A stretch of DNA of 27,494 nucleotides from an uncultured Clostridia bacterium (GTDB lineage: Bacteria; Bacillota; Clostridia; Christensenellales; Aristaeellaceae), in assembly GCA_934631985.1 (NCBI GenBank), contig CAKTYE010000034.1:1-27494 (forward strand). Reading direction: 5' to 3'. The notes below the pieces were generated by a model. That model saw only the letters and a list, made by a program, of their open reading frames with translations, made no database searches and had not been told where the DNA came from. Positions 1 to 7,093 of the stretch are shown here, in pieces. The position numbers and the translations under genes are program-made. Each line of letters begins with the position of its first letter. Position 1 is the first letter of the stretch.

Positions 1-2
1 TC

Positions 3-1256
3 CATCAGCATTTCAAGCTGGTGGATGTGCTGACGGCGCGGGAGAACATTCTGCTGGGGGTCAAGGGCAAGCTGCCCGTGGACCCGGTGGAGCTTTGCCA
101 ACGTTTCGGCCTGGAGGTCGATCTGGATAAGAAGATTTACAACATGTCCGTAGGGGAAAAGCAGACGGTGGAGATCGTCAAGGTGCTGAGCCGCGGCGCG
201 GACATTCTGATCCTGGACGAGCCGACGGCGGTGCTGACCCCGCAGGAGACGGACAAGCTGTTTGCCATTCTGCGGAAAATGCGCGCGGACGGTCACGCCA
301 TTGTCATCATTACCCACAAGCTGGCGGAGGTGCTGGACGTATCCGACCGGGTGACCATTTTGCGCAAGGGCGAAAGCGTGGGCAGCGTGGTGACGGCGCA
401 GACCAGCGTACAGGAGCTGACCGAGCTGATGGTGGGCCGTCCTGTAAGCCTGGAGATCACTCGCGAAGAGGAAGAACCGGGTGAGGTGCTGCTGGATGTG
501 CATGACTTGTCTGTCAGCGGCGAGGATGGCGTGAAGCGGCTGGATCATGTGACCTTCCAGCTGCGGGAGGGTGAGATCCTCGGCGTATGCGGCGTGGCGG
601 GCAGCGGTCAAAAGGAGCTGTGCGAGGCCATTGCGGGTCTGCAAAAGATCGACGGCGGCTCCATTCTGCTGGAAAGTCAGCGGGTGGACGGCCTCACCCC
701 CCGGGAGATCATTGCCAAGGGCATCAGCATGTCCTTCATCCCGGAGGATCGGCTGGGCATGGGTCTGGTGGGGAGCATGAACATTACTGACAACATGCTG
801 TTGAAGACCTACAGCGAGCAGAAAGGCTTTCTGCTGCACCGCAAGCCTGCTCGGGAGCTGGCGGAAAGACTGGTGCAGAAATTGCAGATCAGCACACCCA
901 GCCTGAACATTGCGGTGCAGAAGCTGTCGGGCGGCAACGTGCAGAAGGTGCTGCTGGGGCGCGAGATCGACCTGAATCCAAAGGTACTGATCACCGCCTA
1001 TCCTGTGCGCGGGCTGGACATCGGCAGCAGCTACACCATCTATGAGCTTTTGCAGCAGCAGAAGCGCAAGGGCGTGGGCATTTTGTACATCGGTGAGGAC
1101 CTGGACGTGCTGCTGGAGCTGTGCGACCGCATTCTGGTGCTGTGCGGCGGCAAGGTGACCGCCATTATCCCGGCGAATTTTGCCACGAAGGAGCTGCTGG
1201 GCATGAAGATGACCGGCGCACTGAGCGCAGAGGAAATGGAGGACGATTATGTCTGA
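3..1256 (+). CDS. Nucleoside-type ABC importer, double-NBD ATP-binding protein (5' truncated)
   Basis: This is the ATPase of a BmpA-associated importer (YufO/NupO-like), thought to energise uptake of nucleosides or related compounds. The reading frame is open to the window edge and begins with HQHFKLVDVLTARENI, matching the region just after the Q-loop of the first nucleotide-binding domain (NBD), so the first Walker A lies upstream. In NBD1 I see the signature MSVGEKQ (about nt 144-164) and Walker B LILDEP (about nt 207-224). In NBD2 the Walker A is degenerate (GVAGSGQK, about nt 591-614), LSGGN is present, and the Walker B region reads LITAYPVRGLD without the usual Asp-Glu pair. Such degeneracy is common in this RbsA/YufO-type family. 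The gene overlaps the next permease by 8 nt (ATGTCTGA). The substrate is inferred from family only; a simple sugar is the main alternative. Confidence 0.9.
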   Translation, partial: HQHFKLVDVLTARENILLGVKGKLPVDPVELCQRFGLEVDLDKKIYNMSVGEKQTVEIVKVLSRGADILILDEPTAVLTPQETDKLFAILRKMRADGHAIVIITHKLAEVLDVSDRVTILRKGESVGSVVTAQTSVQELTELMVGRPVSLEITREEEEPGEVLLDVHDLSVSGEDGVKRLDHVTFQLREGEILGVCGVAGSGQKELCEAIAGLQKIDGGSILLESQRVDGLTPREIIAKGISMSFIPEDRLGMGLVGSMNITDNMLLKTYSEQKGFLLHRKPARELAERLVQKLQISTPSLNIAVQKLSGGNVQKVLLGREIDLNPKVLITAYPVRGLDIGSSYTIYELLQQQKRKGVGILYIGEDLDVLLELCDRILVLCGGKVTAIIPANFATKELLGMKMTGALSAEEMEDDYV

Positions 1257-2349
1257 GAAAACCGCAACGCCCCTTATCCATGTGGTGCAGCGGGCGGGCA
1301 TCAAAACGTCCAAGCAGATCGTCATCCGCCTGGCGGCGGTGGCGCTGGCGCTGCTTACGGGTGGTCTGTTCCTGCTGGCGCTGGGGCAGGATCCCTTTGC
1401 CATTTACGGCACCATGGTCAGCGGTGCGCTGGGCTCCAGCATCGCCTTTCGGGAAACGGTCAAAATTGCCATTCCCCTGTGCGTGACGGCGCTGGGTGTG
1501 ACGCTGGCGTTCAAAATGAAGTTCTGGAACATTGGCGCGGAGGGACAAATTTGCGTGGGCGCCATTGCGGGCAGCTTTTTCGCCTATACCTTCGGCAAGG
1601 ACTGGCCCTCGGGGCTGCTCATTCCCGTGATGCTGCTGGCGGGTATCCTATGCGGCGGCTTGTGGGGCATGATCCCCGCATGGTTCAAGACCCGCTTCGG
1701 CACCAATGAGACGCTGTTCACGCTGATGCTGAACTATGTGGCACAGTATTTCATTCAATTTCTGCGGGAAGGCCCGTGGAAGGACCCTGCCTCGAAGGGC
1801 TTTCCCATTACGCCCCGCTTTGAAAAGGCGGCGCGTTTGCCCAAGGTGCTGGGTATCCACATGGGGTGGATTGTGGCGCTGGCGCTGGTGGCGCTGGTGT
1901 TCTTCTACCTGCGCTATACCAAGCAGGGCTACGAGCTGACTGTGGTGGGCGAGAATGAAAACACCGCCCGGTACGCGGGCATGCCGGTGAAGAAGATCAT
2001 CCTGCGCACCATGTTCCTGTCGGCAGCAATCTGCGGCCTGGCGGGCGTGATGCAGGTCAGCGGCGCGGACATGCAGCTGACCGATACGGTAGCCGGTGGC
2101 GTGGGCTTTACAGCCATTATTGTGGCATGGCTGGCACGGCTGTCGCCCTTGGGCATTTTGCTGACGAGCTTTCTGTTCGGTGTGATGGAAAAGGGCAGCG
2201 GCGCCATTGAATCGGCGTTCAAGCTGTCGCCCTCCATGGCGGACGTATTGCAGGGCATCATCCTGTTCTTTGTGCTGGGCGCGGAGTTCTTCATCAGCTA
2301 TCAGCTGAAATTCCGCTCCGGCAAGGCGAAGGGAGGCGCAAAGGCATGA
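1249..2349 (+). CDS. Nucleoside-type ABC importer, permease 1
   Basis: A 366-residue integral membrane protein of the BPD_transp_2 family (YufP/NupP-like), one half of the transmembrane channel for the ATPase encoded just upstream. It has a basic N terminus, then many hydrophobic segments, the first at about residues 24-44. Family-typical stretches include FKMKFWNIGAEGQ (about residues 87-99), ELTVVGENENTARYAGM in the cytoplasmic coupling region, and a C-terminal block around residues 275-345. The start ATG lies inside the end of the ATPase gene and the stop overlaps the next permease by ATGA, so all three are translationally coupled. The Gly-Ala-Glu-Gly motif and the neighbouring ATPase point to the nucleoside/purine branch rather than the ribose branch. 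Confidence 0.9.
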   Translation: MSEKTATPLIHVVQRAGIKTSKQIVIRLAAVALALLTGGLFLLALGQDPFAIYGTMVSGALGSSIAFRETVKIAIPLCVTALGVTLAFKMKFWNIGAEGQICVGAIAGSFFAYTFGKDWPSGLLIPVMLLAGILCGGLWGMIPAWFKTRFGTNETLFTLMLNYVAQYFIQFLREGPWKDPASKGFPITPRFEKAARLPKVLGIHMGWIVALALVALVFFYLRYTKQGYELTVVGENENTARYAGMPVKKIILRTMFLSAAICGLAGVMQVSGADMQLTDTVAGGVGFTAIIVAWLARLSPLGILLTSFLFGVMEKGSGAIESAFKLSPSMADVLQGIILFFVLGAEFFISYQLKFRSGKAKGGAKA

Positions 2350-3314
2350 CGGGCGCATTGGATTGGCTGTGCAATTTCCTTTACGCGGCGATGCTGGCAG
2401 GCGTGCCGCTGCTGTACGGTACGCTGGGCGAGATCCTTACGGAAAAGGCCGGCAACGTCAACCTGGGTGTTGAGGGCATGATGTACATGGGCGCGGTGTT
2501 CGGGTTCATGGGCGCGTATTATCTGGACAGTGTGCTGGCGGCGCTGCTGTTTGCCTTCCTGGGCGGTCTGGGCGGCGCGCTGGTCTACGCCTTCCTGACG
2601 GTGACACTGAAGGCCAACCAGAATGTGGCAGGCCTGACGCTGACCATTTTCGGTACGGGCCTTGCCAATCTGCTGGGAACGAACATGGTGAACGCTTCCG
2701 GCTCCGGCGCGGCGATGGTCTCCGAAAGCATGAAGACGGTGTTCCGTCCGCTGGATATGGGGCCGCTGACCGCGCTGCCCTATGTGGGCAAGCTGCTGTT
2801 CAATCACAGTGTGCTGACCTATCTGGGCATTGTGCTGGCAGTGGCAGCGGGCTGGTATCTGAACCACACCCGCAAGGGCCTGAATCTGCGGGCTGTGGGC
2901 GAAAATCCTGCGGCGGCGGACGCGGCGGGCGTGAATGTTTCCTTGTACAAATATGTGCATACACTGCTGGGCGGCGGCATTTGCGGTCTGGGCGGCGCGT
3001 ATATCGCGCTGGTCACCTGCGGCGGCAACTGGACGTACAGCTGCGTCGGCGGCTTGGGCTGGATCGCTGTGGCGCTGGTCATTTTTGCGGCCTGGAGTCC
3101 CTATAAGGCGTTGCTGGGATCGCTGGTGTTTGGTGCGTTGAGCGTGTTGAAGCTCTACATCCCCACCAGTGTGCTGAACATTCCCTCGGCATTCTTCTCC
3201 ATGCTGCCCTTCCTGGTGACGTGTGTGATCCTGGTCATCTCTTCCATCCGCATGCGGCGGGAGAACCAGCAGCCCCATGGATGCGGCGTAAACTACTTCC
3301 GCGAAGAACGCTAA
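2346..3314 (+). CDS. Nucleoside-type ABC importer, permease 2
   Basis: A 322-residue membrane protein of the same BPD_transp_2 family (YufQ/NupQ-like), the partner permease. Diagnostic sequence near the N terminus is PLLYGTLGEILTEKAG followed by NLGVEGMM, both typical of this subunit. The cytoplasmic loop carries RAVGENPAAADAAGVN, the family coupling motif. It starts with the ATGA overlap of permease 1 and is the last gene of the transcription unit, followed by a repeat-like element and a strong bidirectional terminator. The BmpA-like binding protein expected for this system is not downstream, so it most likely lies before the window. Confidence 0.9.
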   Translation: MTGALDWLCNFLYAAMLAGVPLLYGTLGEILTEKAGNVNLGVEGMMYMGAVFGFMGAYYLDSVLAALLFAFLGGLGGALVYAFLTVTLKANQNVAGLTLTIFGTGLANLLGTNMVNASGSGAAMVSESMKTVFRPLDMGPLTALPYVGKLLFNHSVLTYLGIVLAVAAGWYLNHTRKGLNLRAVGENPAAADAAGVNVSLYKYVHTLLGGGICGLGGAYIALVTCGGNWTYSCVGGLGWIAVALVIFAAWSPYKALLGSLVFGALSVLKLYIPTSVLNIPSAFFSMLPFLVTCVILVISSIRMRRENQQPHGCGVNYFREER

Positions 3315-3323
3315 CACACAGCC

Positions 3324-3371
3324 AAAAGCCTCCCCTGAAAGGGGAGGTGGCCTGAAGGGCCGGAGGGGTTC
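3324..3371 (+). repeat. Double-hairpin intergenic element, possibly an interspersed repeat
   Basis: Directly after permease 2 come two hairpins. CCTCCCCT at 3329-3336 pairs with AGGGGAGG at 3340-3347 across a 3-nt loop, and GGCC at 3349-3352 pairs with GGCC at 3358-3361. The element ends in GGAGGGGTT, which could also pair with the opening AAGCCTCC. From memory, closely similar elements (GCCTCCCC ... GGGGAGGTGGC ... GGAGGGGTT) are scattered between genes in many gut Clostridia. Only one copy lies in this window, so its repetitive nature is inferred. Confidence 0.5.
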
Positions 3372-3398
3372 TATCTTAAAAGTTGAATCAAAAAAGGA

Positions 3399-3436
3399 AG
3401 CACCTGCTCATTCTCACGGTTGAGCAGGTGCTTTTC
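3399..3436. terminator. Bidirectional Rho-independent terminator
   Basis: A perfect 12-bp stem (AGCACCTGCTCA at 3399-3410 with TGAGCAGGTGCT at 3421-3432) encloses a 10-nt loop. It is followed by a T-rich tract on the plus strand and preceded by an A-tract (3389-3395) that serves as the T-tract on the minus strand. It sits between the converging nucleoside transporter (ending 3314) and the LicD gene (ending 3455). Confidence 0.9.
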
Positions 3437-3454
3437 TTACGCTCTCAGAAAAAA

Positions 3455-4201
3455 TCAAATATCCAAATGCTTTGCCACGCGCTCCTCCACAGGGGGCGGG
3501 GTCATGTAATCCGGGCCAAAGAGGATGGTCAGTACCTCATCGTACTTTTGCGGGATCAGGCACTGGATGTCCTCAAAGGGCACGGAAATTTTCGGCTCAA
3601 ACTGATCCGCACGCCACACCTGCGTCAGCAGCCCGAATGCGCCGTTGCTCATGTGCATGTCGGTGCCAGTCTTGGTGGCGGAGGATACCTTGAAATACCG
3701 ATCTACCTTCCACTGACGGGAGAAGGGCAGACCCATGACGTGGGTCACGGCAATGAGCAGCTTGTTCTTCAGGCTGAAGCGGCTGTAATCAACGTTTTCC
3801 TTCAGCATGCCCTGGAGAAGGCGCAGATGCAGAATGCGCAGCTTGCGCTTCAGCCCCTCCGGGGGCAGATAATCCAGAATGAAGAAATCCGTGAAGGCGT
3901 CTGCTACCTTGGGATTACGGTTCATGACCCGGGGCGTCCAGGTGTTCAGGTAGGTCAGCAGATACTGCGGGTCGCATTCCTTCGGATACACCTTTTCAAA
4001 GCGGGCGAAGGCGTCGCGGGTCATCAGCAGGTCCACGTCGTCATCCCACGGAATGAAGCCCTTATGCCGCACCGCGCCCAGCAGCGTGCCGCACATCAGA
4101 TTGTAGGGAATATCGTGCGCGTTGCAGACCCGCACAATGTCCTTCAGCTGCCCCATCAATTCCTTGTGGATCACGTCAATGGGATTATGCACCTCGCTCA
4201 T
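3455..4201 (-). CDS. LicD-family phosphotransferase
   Basis: A 248-residue cytoplasmic protein of the LicD family (nucleotidyltransferase fold), which transfers a phospho-substituent such as phosphocholine or phosphoribitol from a CDP-activated donor onto cell-surface glycans. The hallmark is clear: CGTLLGAVRHKGFIPWDDD at residues 37-55, with metal-binding aspartates at about D53-D57, preceded by the helix around HKELMGQLKDIV. It is the last gene of the surface-glycan operon. Its start codon overlaps the stop of the transketolase C-half gene by ATGA. Which group is transferred cannot be read from the sequence; no CDP-choline or CDP-ribitol synthesis gene is visible in the window. Confidence 0.9.
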   Translation of the reverse strand: MSEVHNPIDVIHKELMGQLKDIVRVCNAHDIPYNLMCGTLLGAVRHKGFIPWDDDVDLLMTRDAFARFEKVYPKECDPQYLLTYLNTWTPRVMNRNPKVADAFTDFFILDYLPPEGLKRKLRILHLRLLQGMLKENVDYSRFSLKNKLLIAVTHVMGLPFSRQWKVDRYFKVSSATKTGTDMHMSNGAFGLLTQVWRADQFEPKISVPFEDIQCLIPQKYDEVLTILFGPDYMTPPPVEERVAKHLDI

Positions 4202-5130
4202 GCGCGAACCTCCTTTACCAGCGCCTCGGCCTTCGCTGCAATGGCTTCATCGTCCATGCCGTAGCGCTGCCGCAAATACTGCTGATTGCCCACGATGCAG
4301 GAATAGGTGTCCTGCATGCCCATGCGATGCACCCGGCAGGGCGCGCCCTCCTCGGCAACGACCTCGCACACCGCGCTGCCAAGCCCGCCGATGATGGTAT
4401 GCTCCTCTACGGTGATGAGGTGGCGGAAGCGCTTTGTCAGGGACAGGATCAGCTCCCGGTCAATGGGCTTCAGCGTGGGGAAGGAAACGACCTCGGCGGA
4501 GACGCCGCGTTCCGCCAGCTTTTCGGCGGCGGAGACCGTCTGCGTGAGAATACCGCCCGCAGACAGCAGCGCAATGTCCGTGCCGTGACGCAGCGTCAGG
4601 CCCTGCCCCAGCTTGTAATCCGTGATGGACTGGGTATGCAGCGTCGGTTCGCCGCCGCGGCCCAGGCGAAGATAGCAGGTGCCGGGGGTTTTGACCATGA
4701 CGGGAACGACTGCTTCCACCTCGGCAGGATCGCCGGGGGTAAAGACGGTCACCTGGGGCAGTGCGCGCAGGATCGCCATGTCCTCGGTGGCGTGGTGGCT
4801 CATGCCCAGGGGGCCGTACACAAAGCCGCCGCCCACGCAGACGATTTTCACGTTTGCGTCGTGATAGGCACAGTCGTTGCGAATCTGCTCCAGACAGCGC
4901 AGGGTGGGGAAATTGCCGATGGAATAGGTCAGCACGGTCTTGCCTTCCCGGGCCAGACCGGCGGCAAGGCTGGTCATGGCCTGCTCAGCGATGCCTGCAT
5001 TGATGAACTGATCGGGATAGGTCTCCCAGAAGGGCTTCAGCACGCCGAAGCCCAGGTCGCCGGTGACAAGCAGCAGGTTCTTATCCTCCGCTGCCAAGCG
5101 CTGCAATGCGCGGGTAAAAGCATCTCTCAT
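4198..5130 (-). CDS. Transketolase, C-terminal half (split enzyme)
   Basis: A 310-residue protein equal to the pyrimidine-binding plus C-terminal domains of transketolase. It would pair with the N half encoded next to it to form a thiamine-diphosphate enzyme moving two-carbon ketol units between sugars. Visible family blocks are INAGIAEQAMTSLAAGLA (Glu of GIAEQ contacts the ThDP pyrimidine ring), the YGPLGMSHHATEDMAILR block, and a C-terminal domain with TVEEHTIIGGLGSAV. I chose the ATG at 5130 because it overlaps the N-half stop by ATGA; the frame is open upstream to a potential start at 5199, but that extension lies inside the N-half gene and matches nothing. The stop overlaps LicD by ATGA. 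The glycan-operon setting suggests a specialised rather than pentose-phosphate role, but this is inference. Confidence 0.92.
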   Translation of the reverse strand: MRDAFTRALQRLAAEDKNLLLVTGDLGFGVLKPFWETYPDQFINAGIAEQAMTSLAAGLAREGKTVLTYSIGNFPTLRCLEQIRNDCAYHDANVKIVCVGGGFVYGPLGMSHHATEDMAILRALPQVTVFTPGDPAEVEAVVPVMVKTPGTCYLRLGRGGEPTLHTQSITDYKLGQGLTLRHGTDIALLSAGGILTQTVSAAEKLAERGVSAEVVSFPTLKPIDRELILSLTKRFRHLITVEEHTIIGGLGSAVCEVVAEEGAPCRVHRMGMQDTYSCIVGNQQYLRQRYGMDDEAIAAKAEALVKEVRA

Positions 5131-5993
5131 GGGCGCTGCGCCTCCAGTTCCTTCAGTGCGGCCTCGTATTCCTCGCCCTGGGGCGTGCGATAATGCCACA
5201 GAATGTTATTCTCCATAAAGGATACGCCCTTGCCCTTAATGGTGTTGGCAATGACGACCGTGGGCTTGCCGGAGCCTGCGTTGGCCTTGGCCTGAGCAAA
5301 GGCGGCCTCCAGCACATCGGTGTCGTTGCCCTCCACGTCCAGCACGTTCCAGCCAAAGGAGCGCCATTTGTCGGCAAAGGGAGCCAGGGCCAGGGTGTTT
5401 TCGCAGAAGTCCAGGCTTTGCATCTTGTTATGGTCAATGACGGCAATCAGGTGATCCAGCTTGAACTGGTGGGCGATAAGCGCGGCCTCCCAGACCTCAC
5501 CCTCGTCGCATTCGCCGTCGCCCAGAATGCAGTAGACCCGATGCTGCTTGCGGTCCAGCTTTGCCGCCAGCGCCATGCCGGAGGCCACCGCCAGTCCATG
5601 TCCCAGGCTGCCTGTGGAAAACTCCACGCCGGGAATGCCCTTATGGCTGACATGCCCGGAAAGCCGGGAGCCGTTGGCATAGTGGGTCTTCAGCTCCTCC
5701 ACATCGAAGAAGCCGCGCTCTGCCAGCGCCGCGTACACGGCTGCGCCTGCGTGGCCCTTGCTAAGGATCAGACGATCCCGCTCAGGCCAGTTTGGTTCCT
5801 CGGGGCGCACGTTCAGTACCCGTGCGTAGAGCGTTGCCATGATCTCCGCCAGCGAAAACACGGAGCCGATATGGCTGCCGTGGCTCAGGTGCGTCATTTC
5901 CAGCCCATGGCGGCGGATGAGCCACGCCAGTTGCTTTGGATCCCTGCTGTCGATTGACGCGAATCCCTGATGCGTCCATTCTGTATACGTCAT
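5127..5993 (-). CDS. Transketolase, N-terminal half (split enzyme)
   Basis: A 288-residue protein matching the ThDP diphosphate-binding domain of transketolase. It contains LSKGHAGAA, GSLGHGLAVASGMALAAK, and the ThDP motif beginning GDGECDEGEVWEA and ending at IDHN about 30 residues later. These cover the residues expected for cofactor and Mg2+ binding, so the domain looks intact. I start at ATG 5993 because GAGG lies 5 nt upstream; a GTG at 5999 would overlap that ribosome binding site. It is followed by the C half with a 4-nt overlap, ensuring equal synthesis. Split transketolases are common in Firmicutes and archaea and in sugar-modifying clusters; the closeness to an initiating sugar transferase and LicD points to surface carbohydrate synthesis. 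Confidence 0.92.
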   Translation of the reverse strand: MTYTEWTHQGFASIDSRDPKQLAWLIRRHGLEMTHLSHGSHIGSVFSLAEIMATLYARVLNVRPEEPNWPERDRLILSKGHAGAAVYAALAERGFFDVEELKTHYANGSRLSGHVSHKGIPGVEFSTGSLGHGLAVASGMALAAKLDRKQHRVYCILGDGECDEGEVWEAALIAHQFKLDHLIAVIDHNKMQSLDFCENTLALAPFADKWRSFGWNVLDVEGNDTDVLEAAFAQAKANAGSGKPTVVIANTIKGKGVSFMENNILWHYRTPQGEEYEAALKELEAQRP

Positions 5994-6024
5994 AAGCACC
6001 TCGTGAATGTGGGTAGTGAGTGAT

Positions 6025-6064
6025 GCGAGGGAGGCGGCTTCTTTGCAAGAAGCCCCTCCCTCGC
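6025..6064. repeat. Long stable hairpin between sugar transferase and transketolase genes
   Basis: The arms are GCGAGGGAGG (6025-6034) plus GGCTTCTT (6036-6043), and AAGAAGCC (6047-6054) plus CCTCCCTCGC (6055-6064). They give 18 paired bases, a single bulged C at 6035 and a 3-nt loop. No T-tract follows on the minus strand, so I do not call it a terminator. The flanking 6065-6125 stretch is strongly G-rich on the plus strand with further GGGGAGGGG-type runs. It may be an mRNA-processing or attenuation element, or a fossil repeat. Confidence 0.6.
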
Positions 6065-6146
6065 GCTCCCTCCCGAAGAACAGCTGGGGGAGGGGCTGTA
6101 TGGTGGCTTCGATGGAGGGGGAGGGGAGATAATCGTGCGGGGAAAA

Positions 6147-6827
6147 TTACTTTTCCTTTGCGACCCGCTCGGCCTTCTTGAACACGCCCGCGATGGTTTC
6201 AAAGAAAAGCTGGAAATCCAGCGCGAAGGACTGATTTTTGGCATACTCCACCCGCAGGCGGTTCTTTTCCGGCAGAATGTATTTCTCGAAGTTTTCCACC
6301 GGGTTTTCCTCGCCGACGATCTCGTCCTGGCTGATGTACACGATGCTGGAACGGTCCGAAATGCCGGGCCGCACCCACAGGATGCACTGCTGCTCAGGGG
6401 TGTACTGGGTGGTGTACAGCAAAAGCTCCGGGCGGGGGCCGATGAAGGACATGTCGCCCTTGATGATGTTGAACAGCTGCGGCAGCTCGTCCAGCTTCAG
6501 ACGGCGCATGATTTTGCCTGCGCGGGTGACACGGCTGTCGTTCAGCGCGGTGCAGCCGCCGGTCTTGTCCGCGTCCACCACCATGGAGCGGAATTTGTAG
6601 ATCAGAAAAGGCTTGTTGTGATACCCGCCGCGCACTGCCTTGTAAATGACCGGGCCGGGGGAATCCAGCTTGACCCAGATGGACAGGGGCAGCATGATGA
6701 TGCAGCCGGGAATGAGCAGGATCAGCGCCAGCACAAAGTCGATGATGCGCTTGATGACCTTGCTGTAAAAGGGATGGGAGAGCGGCCCATCCCACCGGGG
6801 CAGCTCAGGCAGCTTTTGTTTCGCCAT
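6147..6827 (-). CDS. Initiating sugar transferase (monotopic phosphoglycosyl transferase)
   Basis: A 226-residue membrane-anchored enzyme of the bacterial sugar transferase family (PF02397). It starts glycan assembly by moving a sugar-1-phosphate from a UDP-sugar to undecaprenyl phosphate at the inner face of the membrane. Residues 28-51 form the hydrophobic, proline-broken membrane segment. Family motifs follow: YKFRSM (77-82), then KLDELPQLFNIIKGDMSFIG (111-130), in which D113-E114 is the catalytic pair by comparison with PglC, then PRPE and RPGIS. It lacks the extra N-terminal membrane region of WbaP-like long forms. A good AGGAGG lies at 6840-6845. It is the first gene of the glycan operon. 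Further glycosyltransferases, flippase and polymerase genes are not in this window. The exact sugar is unknown. Confidence 0.95.
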   Translation of the reverse strand: MAKQKLPELPRWDGPLSHPFYSKVIKRIIDFVLALILLIPGCIIMLPLSIWVKLDSPGPVIYKAVRGGYHNKPFLIYKFRSMVVDADKTGGCTALNDSRVTRAGKIMRRLKLDELPQLFNIIKGDMSFIGPRPELLLYTTQYTPEQQCILWVRPGISDRSSIVYISQDEIVGEENPVENFEKYILPEKNRLRVEYAKNQSFALDFQLFFETIAGVFKKAERVAKEK

Positions 6828-6904
6828 GCGGAAAATGCCTCCTATGTGCTAGGGCTGTGCCGTATGCGGCTGCGGTCTGCTGAGGGGGAGCCTGTGCCGA
6901 CTGC

Positions 6905-7025
6905 AAGGTGAAAAATCAAAGATTTACAGCTGGTAAATCGAGAAACATTCACGCGGCAGACGATGCGGAAGCATCCTTCAGTAGCGCACAGCAAGATGCG
7001 GCACCGCCCTATAAAATCGCACCTT
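6905..7025 (-). other. Long, possibly structured 5' leader of the glycan operon
   Basis: About 190 nt separate the predicted transcription start (near 7021) from the sugar transferase ATG. On the minus strand, AAGGTG at the very 5' end (7025-7020) can pair with CACCTT (6910-6905), closing a roughly 120-nt domain. Inside are hairpins GATGC/GCATC (6962-6975, 4-nt loop) and GATTTAC/GTAAATC (6921-6939, 5-nt loop). The second is followed on the minus strand by a T-rich run, like a weak terminator. It matches no riboswitch class I recognise. The structure is read by eye, not folded. Confidence 0.4.
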
Positions 7026-7027
7026 TT

Positions 7028-7056
7028 AGGATAGCAAACAGCGCAGGGAAAGTCAA
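7028..7056 (-). promoter_or_regulatory. Sigma-A-type promoter of the glycan operon
   Basis: On the minus strand, TTGACT (7056-7051) is followed by a 17-nt spacer and TATCCT (7033-7028). It lies in the gap after the caspase-like gene and upstream of the sugar transferase, so the glycan operon can be transcribed independently. I see no clear terminator for the caspase-like gene before it. Confidence 0.7.
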
Positions 7057-7093
7057 ACAGAAAATTCGCGGAAATTCACCCAGCGCGGCGGCT

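Noticed and set aside
3383..4264. 293-codon open frame on the plus strand across the terminator and LicD gene
   Set aside because: It begins inside the bidirectional terminator and runs antisense to LicD, which has unmistakable family motifs.
6025..6064. Terminator inside the glycan operon
   Set aside because: The stem is strong, but no T-tract follows on the minus strand and the downstream genes fit the same operon.
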